From Marsupella aquatica (lineage: Eukaryota > Marchantiophyta): DNA of 64,000 nucleotides. The notes beneath the pieces were generated by a model. That model was not told the DNA's origin and made no database searches. It worked only from the letters and a program-made list of their open reading frames with translations. The stretch spans positions 9,858,001 to 9,922,000 of the forward strand of contig OZ316894.1 of the NCBI GenBank assembly GCA_973895155.1, given 5' to 3'. Shown piece after piece: positions 1 through 12,491 of the stretch; the first letter of the stretch is position 1; the number at the start of each line of letters is the position of its first letter. The position numbers and the translations under genes were made by a program.

Positions 1-2949
1 CACAAAAAATCTCCCACGATCTAGGTATCGAAGCGTTCACATATAGATCACCCCACGTAAGCAATCCCCTATTTTTCATGTGTCGACGAGGCACAGTGCT
101 GCAACCCGTTGTCTTAACATCCTTATGATTGGTTGAAGGAGACCAGAAAGGTTGGTCCATAACAACCATCAAATTTGCCGGTGTGGAAAATTCCAGATAG
201 ACTTTTAATTTGTTCCACGATCTGCAAATCGACTTCCAGATTGCAGAACCTTCCGATGGGAGAGTTCGACATTTATTGAAGACCCATGCATAGTCAGCAA
301 AACCCCATTTGTGTATGGATAACCTTCGAATCCTAGAACGTAACAGTATTTGAAGCGGATGTTGACCATTAGCCATAGCGAGAAAGATAAATCTTGCTGC
401 TAGAGCTGTCACCTGATCTTCAAATGAAATCAGTCCAACTCCTCCTTCAGACTTATGAAGTGATAGAGTCTGAAAATTAATTCTATGTCTGGCCGAAATC
501 TCTTGACCAGCCCATAGAAATTCGATTAGCACCATCTTGATGGCATGTAGATCAGAGTCTGAACCTCCCCAGAGAGTAAGAATGTACCAAAGGGACCCCA
601 TCAAAATATGATTGCTAACCAGAATTCTAGCCATGAAAGAATGTGGTTGAAGTTTGAGTACCGTCAACTTTTTATCCAACATCTCTCTGATTTGCACTAG
701 AATACTCCCCGAGTCGATTCCTTCTGCTCCAAAAAGAAATCCCAACAATTTTGATGTGTTATCAAAATTTTCCCAATTCCAACCTAGACTTTCCAAATCA
801 ATAGGTAAAGGAGTATTACTAAGAAGAATGGCGTTTGTAGAACTCCAATCGCACCTCAGACCTGAAGCTGTTGCAAAAACATCAAAGAATGTTTTACAAT
901 TCATAATGTTTTCATACTCCCCTTTCAGGATGACTGTCGTGTTATCAGCATAGAGTTGATGTGCCAAATGTAATCCTTCATCTTCAAATCTAACTCCCAC
1001 CAACTGCCCGGAAGAGAGTTTCTCTGTCAGTAAATAATCAAGTCCCTGAAGAGCAATGATGAAAAACAATGGAGAGATAGGACAGCCTTGTCGCACTGAT
1101 CTAGTGATATCGAAAGCTTGAGTCACCCTTCCATTTAACATTATGGCTGAAGATGCCTTGGTGGTAATCGCTCGGAAGAAATTGATAAACTCTCCACCAA
1201 ATCCCATCTTATCCAACATTCTCTCGATGAAGACCCATTCCACGCTATCAAAAGCTTTAATCATATCCAACTTTAAACAGACATATGGATCGACCTCCAA
1301 CATAGCTTGAGTCACCATTTCATTTGATAACAACATCGTATGATGAATGGACCTTCCTGGAAGGTACGCAAACTGTTGATTAGAGATGACTCTCATCAGA
1401 ATACGAATTAACCGTAACTGAAACGCTTTAGTACCCACTTTGTAGCTGACAGTGAGAAGCAAAATTGGCCTTTTATTTTCGATTTTGAATTCATCACCTT
1501 TCTTCGGAAGGAGGACAATAATTCCTTTCAAAAAATTATGGCTAAATTGACCTTTCGCAATACCGTCATTAAGAGCTGCAAGTAAAAGTGGACCCATAAC
1601 CTTCCAGAATGATAAGAAGAACTCCACAGGTATTCCATCATGCCCCGGTGCTTTATTTGATCCAAGAGCTTTCGTAGCCGCCAAAATTTCCTCTAACGTA
1701 AGTGAAAGATTTAAAGCAGATCTTTCTTCTTCCGATATGCATACTTTCACATTGTTAAGGACCTGCTCTAGTTCATCCTCCGTTGGATGATACTTCGAGG
1801 ACAAAAGAGACAAGAAGAAGACTGTAGCAATCTTAGACATCTCCTCCCAATCATGTTGCACCACATTATTCTCATCATACAGGCCTTTTACTTCCGTCGC
1901 TACTGCTTTTCCTTTGAAAGAATTAAACTGTAGATGGGAACATTTACCCCCATATTGAATCCAATTACGATGCGCTCCTTCTTGCATCCATAATAAATCC
2001 TTTTCCACTATAGATTTGAGGCGGGATTTGAGGAGCATAGTACAATCCACAAGCTTCCCTTGCAGTTCCAGAGACTGTGGGTGTAACTCTAATTCGAGTT
2101 GCCTACTTCAGATTCTGCTTAGATGCTTGAAATCAGATATTGCTCTTTGATCATAGCTTTTTTTTTCCCCCATGCCCGATCCAGATTAGTTGCTCTTTTC
2201 AAACAACCCTCAAGAGCTTTATCTGGGGGTAACTTATTATTCCGAGTAGATCTATGTGATTCACTGACAAATAACTCTGTCATGGATCGTCTGAATTCCA
2301 AATCCAAAAAATGAGAAGTATTCATCTTGAACCGGGAAGGAAAGAGACAGTGCTTTCCCGCAGTACAAATGATACTAATTGGATGATGGTCCGACATGAA
2401 TTGAGCAGATATAATAGATGACACCGGGGTAAATTTCAGCATTGGAGAATCCAACGGAGCATAGCATCTGTCCAGCCTATGAAGAATCCGATCAGAGGAT
2501 AAACCCGAGCTCACTAGTCGATTATTACACCATGTAAAACGCAATTTACCCGGGATACGTTTAAAAGTATCGACCCATTTCATTTTTCTCTTGAGGTGGG
2601 CCCAAGCTCTCATTTCCCTGCCAGCAACAACATGTGGGCACTCGCTGATCTGATCATCCAAGTTCTCAATCATGTTGAGATCACCTACCAAAATCCAAGC
2701 CAAACAATTTTGTATGCATGTGAAGATTTCACCCCAAAGTAGACTACGATCTTTTTCACCATCTAGACTGGTAGGAGCATAGACATTCATGATTCCATAA
2801 TCACCTAGTTTAGGGTGACTAAAAGTGCACCAGATTCCTCGGCCACTAGGAAGAAAGCCAACCGCCTTTAAGGATGGTCTTAACCTAGGCCCCACCGCAA
2901 TGAATAGTCCACCCTTTCTTGACTGTGCAGCTGGATCTCTGAGCGGCAC
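1..2949 (-). pseudogene. Non-LTR retrotransposon (LINE) ORF2, endonuclease and reverse transcriptase, 5'-truncated and decayed
   Basis: The minus strand encodes a LINE ORF2 product, which nicks target DNA and reverse-transcribes its RNA. The open part, 2949 to 2119, is an endonuclease/exonuclease/phosphatase domain with GDLNMI, FTWCNN and SDHHPI motifs. It lacks the usual N-terminal part of the domain, and an in-frame stop lies just before it, so the copy looks 5'-truncated. After a stop at 2119 and a frame change, reverse transcriptase continues to the left edge: a KLDMIKAFD motif near 1240-1275, RQGCPISPLFF near 1070-1100, and the YxDD box at 941-952, which reads YADN. No reading frame of 60 codons survives in this part, so stops and frameshifts are frequent. 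The 3' end lies outside the window. Family assignment (LINE) is firm; the clade (probably L1-like) is inferred. Confidence 0.9.
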
Positions 2950-4497
2950 CTTTCAAAAGATTGTGGTGTTTCTTTTCGGGGTGTGGGCTCGATGGACGAC
3001 GAAAAGGGTGGATTTGAATTTCAGTTCAAGTCCAGTCAGGGTCATTTTTTTGTTTGCCATTGTGATTCTTTTGGGGTTTTTCTTGGGCGGGTGCCATGTT
3101 TGCTCTTTGTCCAATTTTTTTGCACATTTGCTACCAGGTAATGAGGGTTGTTGAATTAATTCGTGGATCCCATGTTCATCCAAGGAATATGTGTGATAAA
3201 GTGAAATTAATGTTCTACAAGACGACAATCAATGGTTTTGAATCTCCGAGTGCTTGGTGTGTGCTCATACCAAAGAAAACGTTCAAAAATAGAGGAGATC
3301 AATCTGATTGAGAGGATCTCTTTGGTCAAACCAAAGATTGAATGTGGAGGAATTTTTTGGCCGGTTTTTGCTCACACATTGGAGAAATCGTGTTTCTACC
3401 ATTCCTGATTGATTGTTTGTGAGTTACATTGAGCATTACCGCCACAAGACAGACCGAAGAGCATCACTCAACTGTTGGCAAAAGGTTGCTTGTCATTTGG
3501 ATGGGAAGAACTCACAAAACGGACAAGCCATCACTTCACATACAAGTTTTGTAGTTTTTTTAATTACGGACCCCCAATAGAGGTCCTTTCCAAAATTCAT
3601 GGCTCCACAGTGTGCCACATCATCATGGCACATTGTAAACAAGAAGAGACTTGTTCCTGGATAGAATTAACTTATGCATTTGTGTTTGTGACAACTTTGT
3701 TGTAAAAATTGGGACACCATACAGTAAAAAAGAATGTAAAAACTAACATGCAAATCAAAAGACAAAAAGATTGAGGAAAATTGCTCCTAGTAACGGTTTT
3801 ATTTACAATTTGATTTTATTCAAAACATAAAATTTTCAAAGCAACAATTTTTGATTTGATATTGCTGAGTCAAATCATAATGAAAACTCACGTATAATAT
3901 GGTGTTTGAAAGATCTTGAAGAGATAGTCCTAATGAGCTCAGCATTGTCACTATTCAATAAGAATTGAGTAAGTAATTTGAAAAATAAAATTTACCCGTG
4001 ATTTCATAATCTATAATTTGAATATAAATCTTTGTTATAAAACCTTTGAAATGTTGACCCCTTCCATGAGAATGAACCTAAAATTGACAGATTTTATCGA
4101 GTAGTATGGAGATTATGAATTTTAGAATTTCTTCAGCTTTTTAATGAACTTAACATTGATAGATTTAGTTGAGTTTTGAGGAGATTATAAATTTCCAATG
4201 AGTGTGACACTAGTTCATACTACAACTTGTTTTGTGATTGATGTTAATTATGGTTGCCTTGGTGAGCTTGGCAACTATTTCAAGTGCCAATCAAACATTG
4301 ACTTGTTCATTTTTGAATTTATTTTCTTTAGAATTGGAGGTCATCTAGGCTTCAGTTTCTAGATAACTACCTCTAAAATAACATGGGGGTCCACGGATTA
4401 ATTTAAGAAATATTGTGTGAGGGGGAGACCAATGATTGTTTCTTTGACACAGAGACTGCACACAGAGACACATGGAGGGGAAGGAAAGAGAAATCCT
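2950..4497. other. Intergenic, no recognisable gene
   Basis: AT-rich sequence with only short open frames (for example 3475-3705 plus and 2953-3228 minus) that match no family I know. I see no exon-like structure or repeats here. Confidence 0.5.
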
Positions 4498-5505
4498 GTC
4501 ATGACACAATTGCCACTATTCCCTGTCGCGTCCCTAACCTGGGCCTTAAATCCAGTTTAGTGCCATGGTGCGACCTCGACCACCAGTAGGGGTGAGGGTT
4601 CGGGCAAGGAGGTGTGTAGTGGCCCCGATTAGCCCTAAGTCGGGCTAAGCCGATATACTTACTGGTATAACGCTTAAGCTATTCGTACTAGTCATAGGTA
4701 TCTTTTATCTTCCACCGCTGGAATCCTCCCTCAGTTAGTGACTCGGACTAACTCCCGGCTTGGGGCTTTTCAAGCCATCAACGCGAAAGAACTTTGTGAC
4801 ATATGGGTGGCAATCCCTACCATTAGTCCGCACCCGATACGTCCCTTAAAATGGTGCCTTTGCCGAGACAAAGCATACTCACCACACCAGTTACTTGCGG
4901 AAACATTAGAGGGAAAAGACTACATTTACTCAACAAAGCATCAGTTTACATGGTTGACTCGACTTCAAAGGGGGTCAACAGGCCCAACGGCAGTCGATGC
5001 CCAGTCTCTACGAGGCCCCGCCTCGCACTTGCCCAGCAAGCTCGACTCTGGCTCTCACTCCTTAGTGCGCTCTGACCCTGCTCAGGCCGGGACTCCCCGT
5101 GCCTCACCTATCTTCTGCCGAGATAACTAAGCCTTCCATCCCCCTTCCATAGCGGAAGGGGAAGCCTAAATACTACAGTTTGCGGAAGAGAACCAGAGGA
5201 TACTACCTTCCGGGATACTACCTACTGCCTAACTACCTTGACTACTGGTCGTGCCGCACTGACCGGTTGACCGTCGACGACAAGGGTGCCGACCGGGATG
5301 GCAGCGGCCAAGCCTTCTGACAAAAATCTAGTCCGTTGATGGACTCCATCCTACGTTGGCTGATCCTAACTGATCCGGCCCTAATTCTTCCTACTACCGC
5401 TAATCAGCGCCTAATGACAGCATTCTGTCGTTGCACCTAACCGAAAGATGCCGCTATCTTAACTGCCTCGCGTGGCGCCTGCTTCCACCCTTCGCTAACC
5501 ACCCC
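4498..5505. other. GC-richer flank of the 5.5-8.1 kb transposon-type ORF
   Basis: This stretch differs in composition from the AT-rich DNA before it and runs directly into the 3' end of the decayed ORF at 5506, so it is probably the 3' non-coding part of the same repeat. I looked for a matching direct repeat in 8108-8400 that would make the two flanks an LTR pair and did not see one by eye. A short plus-strand frame at 4738-5130 has no recognisable domain. Confidence 0.35.
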
Positions 5506-7821
5506 TTACGTGGGTGCTGTGGTTGGACCAGGGCTGGTCCCCTTGTCAAGGCGAGACCTCAAGCCGCCTTGATCAGGGGTGGGCCCAGGTTTTCCCCGCT
5601 GGAGGACGAGCAGGGTAACGCGGTCCTGCAAGGCCTTGTTGTCCCGTACCGCCTCCTCCACCTCATTTGCAGCTTCATCGGCCTCGGCCTGGAGCCGCGC
5701 TACCTCCAGGTTGAGCTGGTTAATGGAGTCGCGATGGATCTGGTCCTGCGCCAAAAATTTATCCCGCTCGGCGGAGAGACTAGCCACCTGCTGTGCTGCC
5801 TGTAGGAATTGTTTGTTGAGGTTGGTCAGGCTGGTAACCCGAGCCAAAGATTCTGAGCGTAATTGAAGCACGGTGTCGTCCAACTTCTTGAGATCTGCTT
5901 GCGCTCCGCTTAACTCCTGGGTTAGTCCGTCCCTCTGTTTGACGGTGCGGACTAACTCCTCGCGGCGGGTAGTGGCCTCCTCCTCGAGGTGCTCTACCAG
6001 CATATGGAGGCGCCCGATCTCATTCCCCTTCGCCATGAGTTCTTCTTCCAAGCGGCTTACGATCCGTGGTTGGTGCTCTAACATGAAGAAGGCTGGTTGA
6101 AAGTACGCCGAGACTTGTTGTCCGATGTACGTCGCCAGCTCCCCAGACATAGTCTGGCTAAACTTTTGGACCAGGTCGTAGGCCATGGTCCCCGAGGCTA
6201 CTTGGTAGTCCTCCATCCTCTCGGGTATCGGTGGTTCCTCGGGCGGGGCAACGAGCTCCTCCGTAGTCTACGCTGGGGAGGGGAAGGTTTCTTCAGGTGG
6301 TGGAGGGATTGGGGGTGGTTGTACTACGGGTAGCGGAGGCTCGACGGAAGGGGGCGGCGGAATTTCCATAGGAGGAGGTGGCGGAGTATTAATCGGGGCT
6401 TCCGGCTCGGGGTTTGCCCGAGAGATGGTAGTCCGTGTGCTCGGGGTTGCCTCCTCTGGTGTGGGGGTGATATTAGTCGGGGCTGAGGTGGCCATATTCT
6501 TTCCTCTGGCCTCCCGCCGTGCCTTGTACCAGGCAAGGATAATGGCGATATGGCTTCCCAAGTAAGTCTTCCCCCCAATAGCCATACCACCTTGAGCCCG
6601 CTTCAGCTCCCCCGAGAATCTTCGGTAGAAGAATTGGGCCCAGTTCCGCTGTTTGTACTGTTCCACCTGCACGATCGTGCAGAGGGAAATCTTGGATCAT
6701 GGCTCAATCATGTGTAGGGTAGTCCGTATGAAGTTAAGACGCTCCATGCAGATTAAGTTGGTGCACGACCCCTACTTGTATCCGTTGTCCATCTTACCCT
6801 CGGGTTTGAAGTGCCGCAGTGTATACTCCTTATCCCGAATTCGGAGTTCGACTGGCACCGGCCCGGTTGGCAGACAGAAGATTTGCGTTAACCGATGCTC
6901 CGTCAGTGATAAGGCCTGCCCCGAAACCTTGGTGGTCGATGCGTCAGTGTCAAAATTGGAGATGTACTCACAAATCTCCTTCGGCCCGGCGGTGCACGGC
7001 CTCCATAGCAAGTGAGCGAACCACTCCAACTGATGCTCCTTCAGATAGTCCACGTGTTTGAGTTTCTTGATCGCGATCCAGACTACTTCGGGGACGCGGA
7101 TTACCTATAATAAGTTGGACTTCGGGTTATCCGGGGGCCATCGGTTCTGGTTGGCCGGGGGGTTTGCCGGGGCAGGTGCAGGCGTGGCGTGGGTTCGCAT
7201 TGTTGATTCGGGGGCCGTCGTCGTCCTTGACCGCTTACGAGAACGCTGTTCAAGTTGCGGACTAACTTGCTCGGAACCCAAAGAACACTCTGTGTTGATC
7301 ACTGGACAGACTTGGGACCGGTTCGGCGGTATGCCGGTGGTCATCGGCTGAGGCACTAGTGGTATCGGGGTAGCCATATCCCAGTTGAAGGCGTTGGAGC
7401 TTTCCCCGAGGAACATAAGATTACGCGCCGCTTCCTGTTGTCTGCTGATGTCTTCTTGGCACTTTTTGGCTGCGATCTGCTGGTCTAGGTACCCCGGAAT
7501 CTTGTCGAACTCCGCTTGAGTAAGCCGCTGGCTGCCCTTCAGCTTAAAGAACTTCGCTGGGACTTCAAGAATCGCCTCTGCTACCGATCTAAGCCCTTCC
7601 TCGCTGAGATATAGTTCGGTGATGTAGTCTCGCAGCTCATTGTAGCTGGAATCCCTGGTGATGGCTGTCCTTTCGCAATTAACCAGTGCTACCTTGGTCA
7701 CCAGCTTCGCGTATCTTCGTTCGTAAGCGGCTTTCTTGGGACAAGAGTACCAGTAAGTCTCAGAGAACTTAGCACCTACCTCGCCAAACAAGGTCCAAAA
7801 TCCCAAGGCTGTAAGGGTCAT
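5506..7821 (-). pseudogene. Transposon-type coding sequence with coiled-coil C terminus, broken by four same-frame stops
   Basis: Four open segments on the minus strand (7821-7105, 7053-6772, 6672-6268, 6216-5506) share one frame, separated only by stops at 7105-7107 (TAG), 6769-6771 (TAG), near 6697-6699 (TGA) and 6268-6270 (TAG); no frameshift is needed. The product has a mixed N-terminal region, a middle region with an arginine- and tryptophan-rich patch, a proline-rich linker (many PPPP runs around 6300-6450), and a long coiled coil (roughly 6130-5590) rich in E, L, Q and R. This layout resembles gag-like or extra ORFs of plant retrotransposons, but I recognise no domain. Further coding-like sequence continues upstream to about 8107 with stops and at least one frame change. 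The stops read as C-to-T changes (CAG to TAG). Confidence 0.55.
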
Positions 7822-8107
7822 ACTAACCTCGTAGTCCGGTCCGTTGAGTCCACGTTCCCACTCGGCTGGTCCTTTTGCTGGTGGAGGTCTCGCTCGTCCT
7901 GACTAAATCTCGCCACATTCCTCTCTTATGCCTCGATAATCTCCTTGTAAAGGTCGACTTGATTCGATCAAAAAGGCGAGTGGATGGCAACGTCCGCAAA
8001 TTCCAAAAAGGTGGAAATGAGCAAATGGCCCGCAGTGCCATCGGCTCCTCTCTTATGGAGGTGCCAGGATGAGCCCGAGCGTGAGAAGGCCAGGCCGTTT
8101 TGGTCAT

Positions 8108-8996
8108 TGAATGAGCTGAAGTCGGTGCCTCGGTCCAAGCGTGACTTCTAACTGATTTTTACTCCGCTGCCGCCACCGTACCTCGGTTGCGCGTAATAAT
8201 CCTCTTCCTGAACTCGTAATTATTTGGTCATCTTAACCTACTCCTAATCTATTCATAATGGCAACAGACGGCTATACGTGCTATTCTATGCTACGGCTAC
8301 AGTCCTAACGTCCGTATAAGACCTAATCTACGACCTGGGTTCGGTTAAGTGACACGTTACCCGTGTCACATTCCCTATAATTCCCTTTGACTTATTGGGC
8401 TACAATTTCTCTTTCTCTCACGGCCTGTTAGAGGTTTATGTTTTCGCTTGGTATCTGGGCTTCTGGGCTACTGATTTTTCTCACCTTTAAAATAATTTAA
8501 AGGGTTTTCCCTGCCTCAGCAATATTGGTGTGGAAAATTCTGCCATTACAATTTTGCACTTATCAAGACATTGCACTTGTCTGTCTGTCTTACATGAAAC
8601 ATTTTCTTATCCCCAAAAGAGTATTTGAACCAATCAGGTATTAAAGGAAGCTCAATTTGCCAGTTAACTATGTGTTGCACTAAAACTCTTGCACTTCTCA
8701 AGTAATTTCACTGATCACTGAAACTACTCTCTTATACTTTAGTTAGTGATCAGGTGGGTTATGTTGATGGTCCTTTAAATAATTATTCACTTGTGGTTTC
8801 TTTTGTTTTGACTGGGAAAAGGCAAGGCAGCCCAATGAATAAAAAGGGGCGCAAAACCGCCAGGATTGCAAAAGGATGATCGCACAGATGGGATATAGAA
8901 AGGAAGAAAATGACTTGAAAGATTGAGGCAAAGAGATATGATCGGTTAGAGTGGAGCAGAGCCCTAATAAATCAAACAACTATCAAAGTGAATCAG
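8108..8996. other. Intergenic, no gene seen
   Basis: Contains a short near-palindrome near 8351-8371 (GTGACACG arms around a 5-nt centre) and AT-rich sequence beyond 8400. No open frame of interest. Confidence 0.4.
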
Positions 8997-9005
8997 GATC
9001 TAGTT

Positions 9006-9143
9006 GATATTCTGCCCAGAGAGGCATGACTTTGTGGTAGTTCACCTGAGTAGAGAGTGATAGGTATTGAGTTCAACTATTGTGGCTAACTCTTCCCTTT
9101 CTGTGGGGTTTCACAGATTTTCCTCTTTAAAAAAAGAAAAAAA
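9006..9143 (+). mobile_element. SINE, copy 1, with poly-A tail
   Basis: About 138 bp beginning near GCCCAGAGAGGCATG and ending in an A-rich tail (A5GA7). It is flanked by a perfect 9-bp target-site duplication, GATCTAGTT, at 8997-9005 and 9144-9152. A diverged second copy lies at 14,813-14,939 with its own duplication. The internal GGTAGTTCAC and GAGTTCAAC stretches sit where a tRNA-derived SINE has its A and B boxes, so a pol III origin is likely but not proven. TSD, short length, tail and two independent copies together make the SINE call secure. Confidence 0.8.
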
Positions 9144-9152
9144 GATCTAGTT

Positions 9153-10127
9153 ATTCCTACAGTTATGGTAAGAAGGCTCCTTAACTACTCACATTGGCTT
9201 TTCTTTTGTCCATTGGCTTTTCTTTTGGTAAGTCCATCCCAGCATTTTTGCAAACGTTTTGAAATTGTACTTAATTAGTTGAGGGATCATGTGGATTCTT
9301 AGATTGCAAACTTGAATGATGATTTATTGTACTCATACAAGCCGCTACCCCCACTTTGCGACCTCATCCAAGCTTGTGGGCCTTAATGTGAGGCGCAGCC
9401 CCTACTATGCAATTCTTTTGGGACCATTGATTAATTATCCTTAGTGCGACAACATGGAGTAGAACCTGAACGAGGTCTCGTCCATGTTGGCTTGCCCCAG
9501 CCCGAGGAATGGAGATAGCAGATACAAAAGTTCTTGATTGTTCTACTGTACCCCTTAATTTGGATTGGTCTAGTTTTCTTTCAAGAAAAGGTGTACGTAT
9601 GTGGCCAAAATTTCATGAAATGACTGAAACCCCACAGGGTATGACAAAGGTTCAAGGTCAAAGTCTTTTGGGGAGCACGGCTTTGCCTAAAACAGTGAAA
9701 TGTCCAAAGGATCTGAATCCATTTCACTTTACCACTATTAAAGCCAACCGTCTCTACTTGACACTAGGTCCACCTTTTCCTCCTTGTGTCTCATTGTGTT
9801 TTTTCGGTCCTCCCGTAACTTCCTCGACAATGCTCGTTTAAAGCTTCCTGCCTATGCAAATGGAGAAAACAAAATAATGGCTACCATTACTTGCTCTCAC
9901 TACTTGCCACGACTGTAGGATGGGAGACATTATACAAGTGTATGTGGGTCCAGGGGTGGTCTAAAATTCTAGACAAAATAAGCCAGCTCCTCAGGATTTA
10001 ATTGGTCTCACCATTTGCTTGGGCTTTGATATTGACCTTAAGAGACTGAATCTTTATTAGCAAGATGTATTGACGAACTTCCCTGAACTCCCAGATCCTA
10101 CTGATGGACCTGCCATCCCAAGCCCCC
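9153..10127. other. Intergenic, no recognised gene
   Basis: One plus-strand open frame (9509-9841, 110 codons) has no domain, signal or neighbour that supports it. Nothing else stands out. Confidence 0.4.
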
Positions 10128-10525
10128 TAAGAGCATCTCCAACGGTGCCTGCAAAGAGCTCCGTAACCCGCAAACCCCGGAGTAGCGGCTGTTTTTTGGA
10201 GAAAAGCATGTCCAACGGTGACCGCTTCTGTAAATTTTTGGAGAAAGCCGCTAACTTTCTCGCCTGTGTGCCGCTACTTTCGGGCAGGAAGGCGGTCGCC
10301 ATTCCAAGCCCCTCCGCCATCCCCCAAATGAATCCACGGCAGCCAAGTAGCCACGCGGCACTCGCGATGCGAAGGAGTACTCGCGCCAGAATTGTGTCCA
10401 GATTTCCCGCTTCGACTTTCCATGAACAGTGATTGTTGTGGGACACAGGAGTTGTCGTGCAAACCTGACATTGCACACGAGAATTTCAGTGACATTGCGC
10501 GTACAAAGTTGAAAGTTGTGAGACA

Positions 10526-11518
10526 ATGGCAGCAAGTCGTGGGAAAAATTATGGTGCAGAAGAGCTTAAACAATTGTGCTACAGTGTTCTTCATGTGTCC
10601 CAAGATCCCTGCGTTGGTGCAGGGCAGAGGGCTGAGAGATTTTGGGACCGGGTGATGGAGCATTATGAGAAACACAAACCGAAGGGAGCTGAGTCAAGGG
10701 GCCGAAAATCTCTGGAAGGGAAGTGGTCTGATATTAAACATGATGTGTCAAAATTCATCGGATGTTTTCAGCAGGTAGAGGACCTTCAGATTTCGGGGAC
10801 CAACGTCGATGACACTGTGCTGAAGGCGAAGGAATTATACAAACAGAACCATCCCAAAGGGAAAACTTTTTCTTTCGATTCCTGCTTCTGGATTTTGAAA
10901 GATTGTCCACGGTGGGGGAATCCAGCAGACGATATGGCGAAAGGGAAGGGCAGGAAATCCACATCATCCAGGTCCGACACGATCGAGAATGAACATTCTA
11001 GCCCGAGTCCAATCATCATTGAGAATGGTGACAATGAAAGTGTCGATAGGCAGCACCAAGAACCTGTCAAAGATTGTGATGCAAGGAAGAGGCCTCAGGG
11101 AAACAAGAGAGCCAAGGAAGATCACAAGCGAATGAAGGTTGAACAAGAAGCAATGAAGGTAAGTGCGAATGCCCAACGGGAGATGGCAGCTGCGAATCGA
11201 GATCGGGTCAGGACATTGCAGAACCATTCGTTGATGAAGTTGCTGACATTACCTACAGACAACATGGAACCAGAGCTCCGTGATTATGTCCGACAGTGGA
11301 AGCTGGAAGAGGCCAGGAAATTGAAAGCTCGGATGCAGGCTACAGAACCTCCACAAAATCCCCCACAAAATCCACTCCCTGTTTTTCGTGAGACCAGAGT
11401 TGATAGTCCGGTTTTTGATGACAGCACAGTTGAACTGGATGAAAACACAGGGGTAGTAGAGGACCATGTAGATTTGGAAACCCAATTTCGGGCATGTGAA
11501 CCTGGATTTTTGTTCTAG
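10526..11518 (+). CDS. PIF/Harbinger ORF1, Myb/SANT-like DNA-binding protein
   Basis: A 330-residue protein. The first ~130 residues form the trihelix Myb/SANT-like domain seen in plant Harbinger ORF1 proteins, with the pattern ELKQLCYSVLHVSQD ... FWDRVMEHYEKHK ... SLEGKWSDIKHDVSKF ... FSFDSCFWILKDCPRW. A basic segment follows (RKRPQGNKRAKEDHKR around residues 187-205) and an acidic C-terminal tail. Family knowledge: ORF1 binds the transposon ends and carries the transposase into the nucleus. The ATG at 10,526 has a good plant context (acaATGGC), and a poly-A signal AATAAA lies at 11,582-11,587. Uninterrupted, with no intron needed. Confidence 0.9.
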   Translation: MAASRGKNYGAEELKQLCYSVLHVSQDPCVGAGQRAERFWDRVMEHYEKHKPKGAESRGRKSLEGKWSDIKHDVSKFIGCFQQVEDLQISGTNVDDTVLKAKELYKQNHPKGKTFSFDSCFWILKDCPRWGNPADDMAKGKGRKSTSSRSDTIENEHSSPSPIIIENGDNESVDRQHQEPVKDCDARKRPQGNKRAKEDHKRMKVEQEAMKVSANAQREMAAANRDRVRTLQNHSLMKLLTLPTDNMEPELRDYVRQWKLEEARKLKARMQATEPPQNPPQNPLPVFRETRVDSPVFDDSTVELDENTGVVEDHVDLETQFRACEPGFLF

Positions 11519-11830
11519 GGTTTGCTAGCTAGCCAGTTGTAGTCACTAGAGTCGATGCAATTCATTGTATGCTCATTTTGTAATAAAATTGGCTCAAACG
11601 TTTTGGCAAACATTGTACATTGCAAATTCACGGAATTCCCATTCCATGTCATAAATTAGCGAGTAAATTAGAAGAGGTTACAAAATTGGAGGCCAGGCCC
11701 CAAGTTCTAGATGGCCACATGATAGCCACCATGTCTGTAGTCTGCATTCTACCTATATTTGGCCTAGCTTGGTGCTTCACAAAATGGCTTAACTTGCGCT
11801 TGAGCTTTCTAGGTGCAAAAACGGAAGCTC

Positions 11831-12196
11831 TCAATGAGCCCTAGGTTTACGCTTCGGGCTACGTGACTGCTTTGTGAAAACCACATAGCAGTCGTCACTG
11901 GAGGTAGACCTGTTGGTGCTGAGACGATCCGAAAATGCCTGATCTTCAGAATCCTCCATCTCTGCCATTAGTTGTGCCTCCTCCGAATTTTCAGGCTCGA
12001 AGTCCATCAACGTCATCTCCAATGGTGCTCTCGAGCTTCTCTGTTTTCCCCCATTTGCTGGAAGTGCCTTGGAGTTCCCAGTATTCATCTTTTGCTCCTT
12101 CGGGTCCTCCTGCTTTGGCAAAGGACTGGGATTCCATTTGCTTGCAGCTGTGGATGCAAGACTTGAACTAGAACTTCCACGTGAAAGCGAGCTCAT
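11831..12196 (-). CDS. Small serine-rich third ORF inside the Harbinger element
   Basis: A 121-residue frame from an ATG at 12,196, downstream of the transposase on the same strand. It is serine-rich at the start, has an acidic middle (EPENSEEAQLMAEMEDSED) and a basic end (SRSPKRKPRAH). No domain is recognised. A strong splice donor (CCAG/GTGAGTAT) lies about 9 bases after the transposase stop and a good acceptor (CTGCCCACAG) just before this frame, so the two could be on one transcript with the intron placed after the transposase stop, or this ORF could be read from an alternative transcript. Whether it is translated is unknown. Confidence 0.4.
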   Translation of the reverse strand: MSSLSRGSSSSSLASTAASKWNPSPLPKQEDPKEQKMNTGNSKALPANGGKQRSSRAPLEMTLMDFEPENSEEAQLMAEMEDSEDQAFSDRLSTNRSTSSDDCYVVFTKQSRSPKRKPRAH

Positions 12197-12491
12197 TTTT
12201 GAAATGCCAGAACACTGTGGGCAGGTCCAAGAGCACATAATTAACCACAAAGCACATTGCCTCGACAGTATCTCCCGAGCTGGATGTACCTTCGAAACAG
12301 GTGGACTGAAGTGTGAGTCAATGTGGAAGCAAGTCAAATGTACTCATCATTGTACCAACAGAAAATCAGGTCACACCTGCGACTTGATTCCCTCAAGTCC
12401 CAAGCTTAAAAACTCATGCTTGAAGCTTTCAGTCAATAAAATAAATGCAAAGATGGGCAGCAAAATCTGATTGACTATACTCACCTGGATT

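Noticed and set aside
4498-8400. An LTR pair flanking the 5.5-8.1 kb ORF
   Set aside because: I compared both flanks by eye and found no matching direct repeat, so I do not call an LTR element.
9509-9841. 110-codon frame between SINE copy 1 and the Harbinger element
   Set aside because: Isolated, no domain, no splice or regulatory support.
11620-11844. Short plus-strand frame after Harbinger ORF1
   Set aside because: Downstream of the poly-A signal, no domain, overlaps the third ORF of the element on the other strand.
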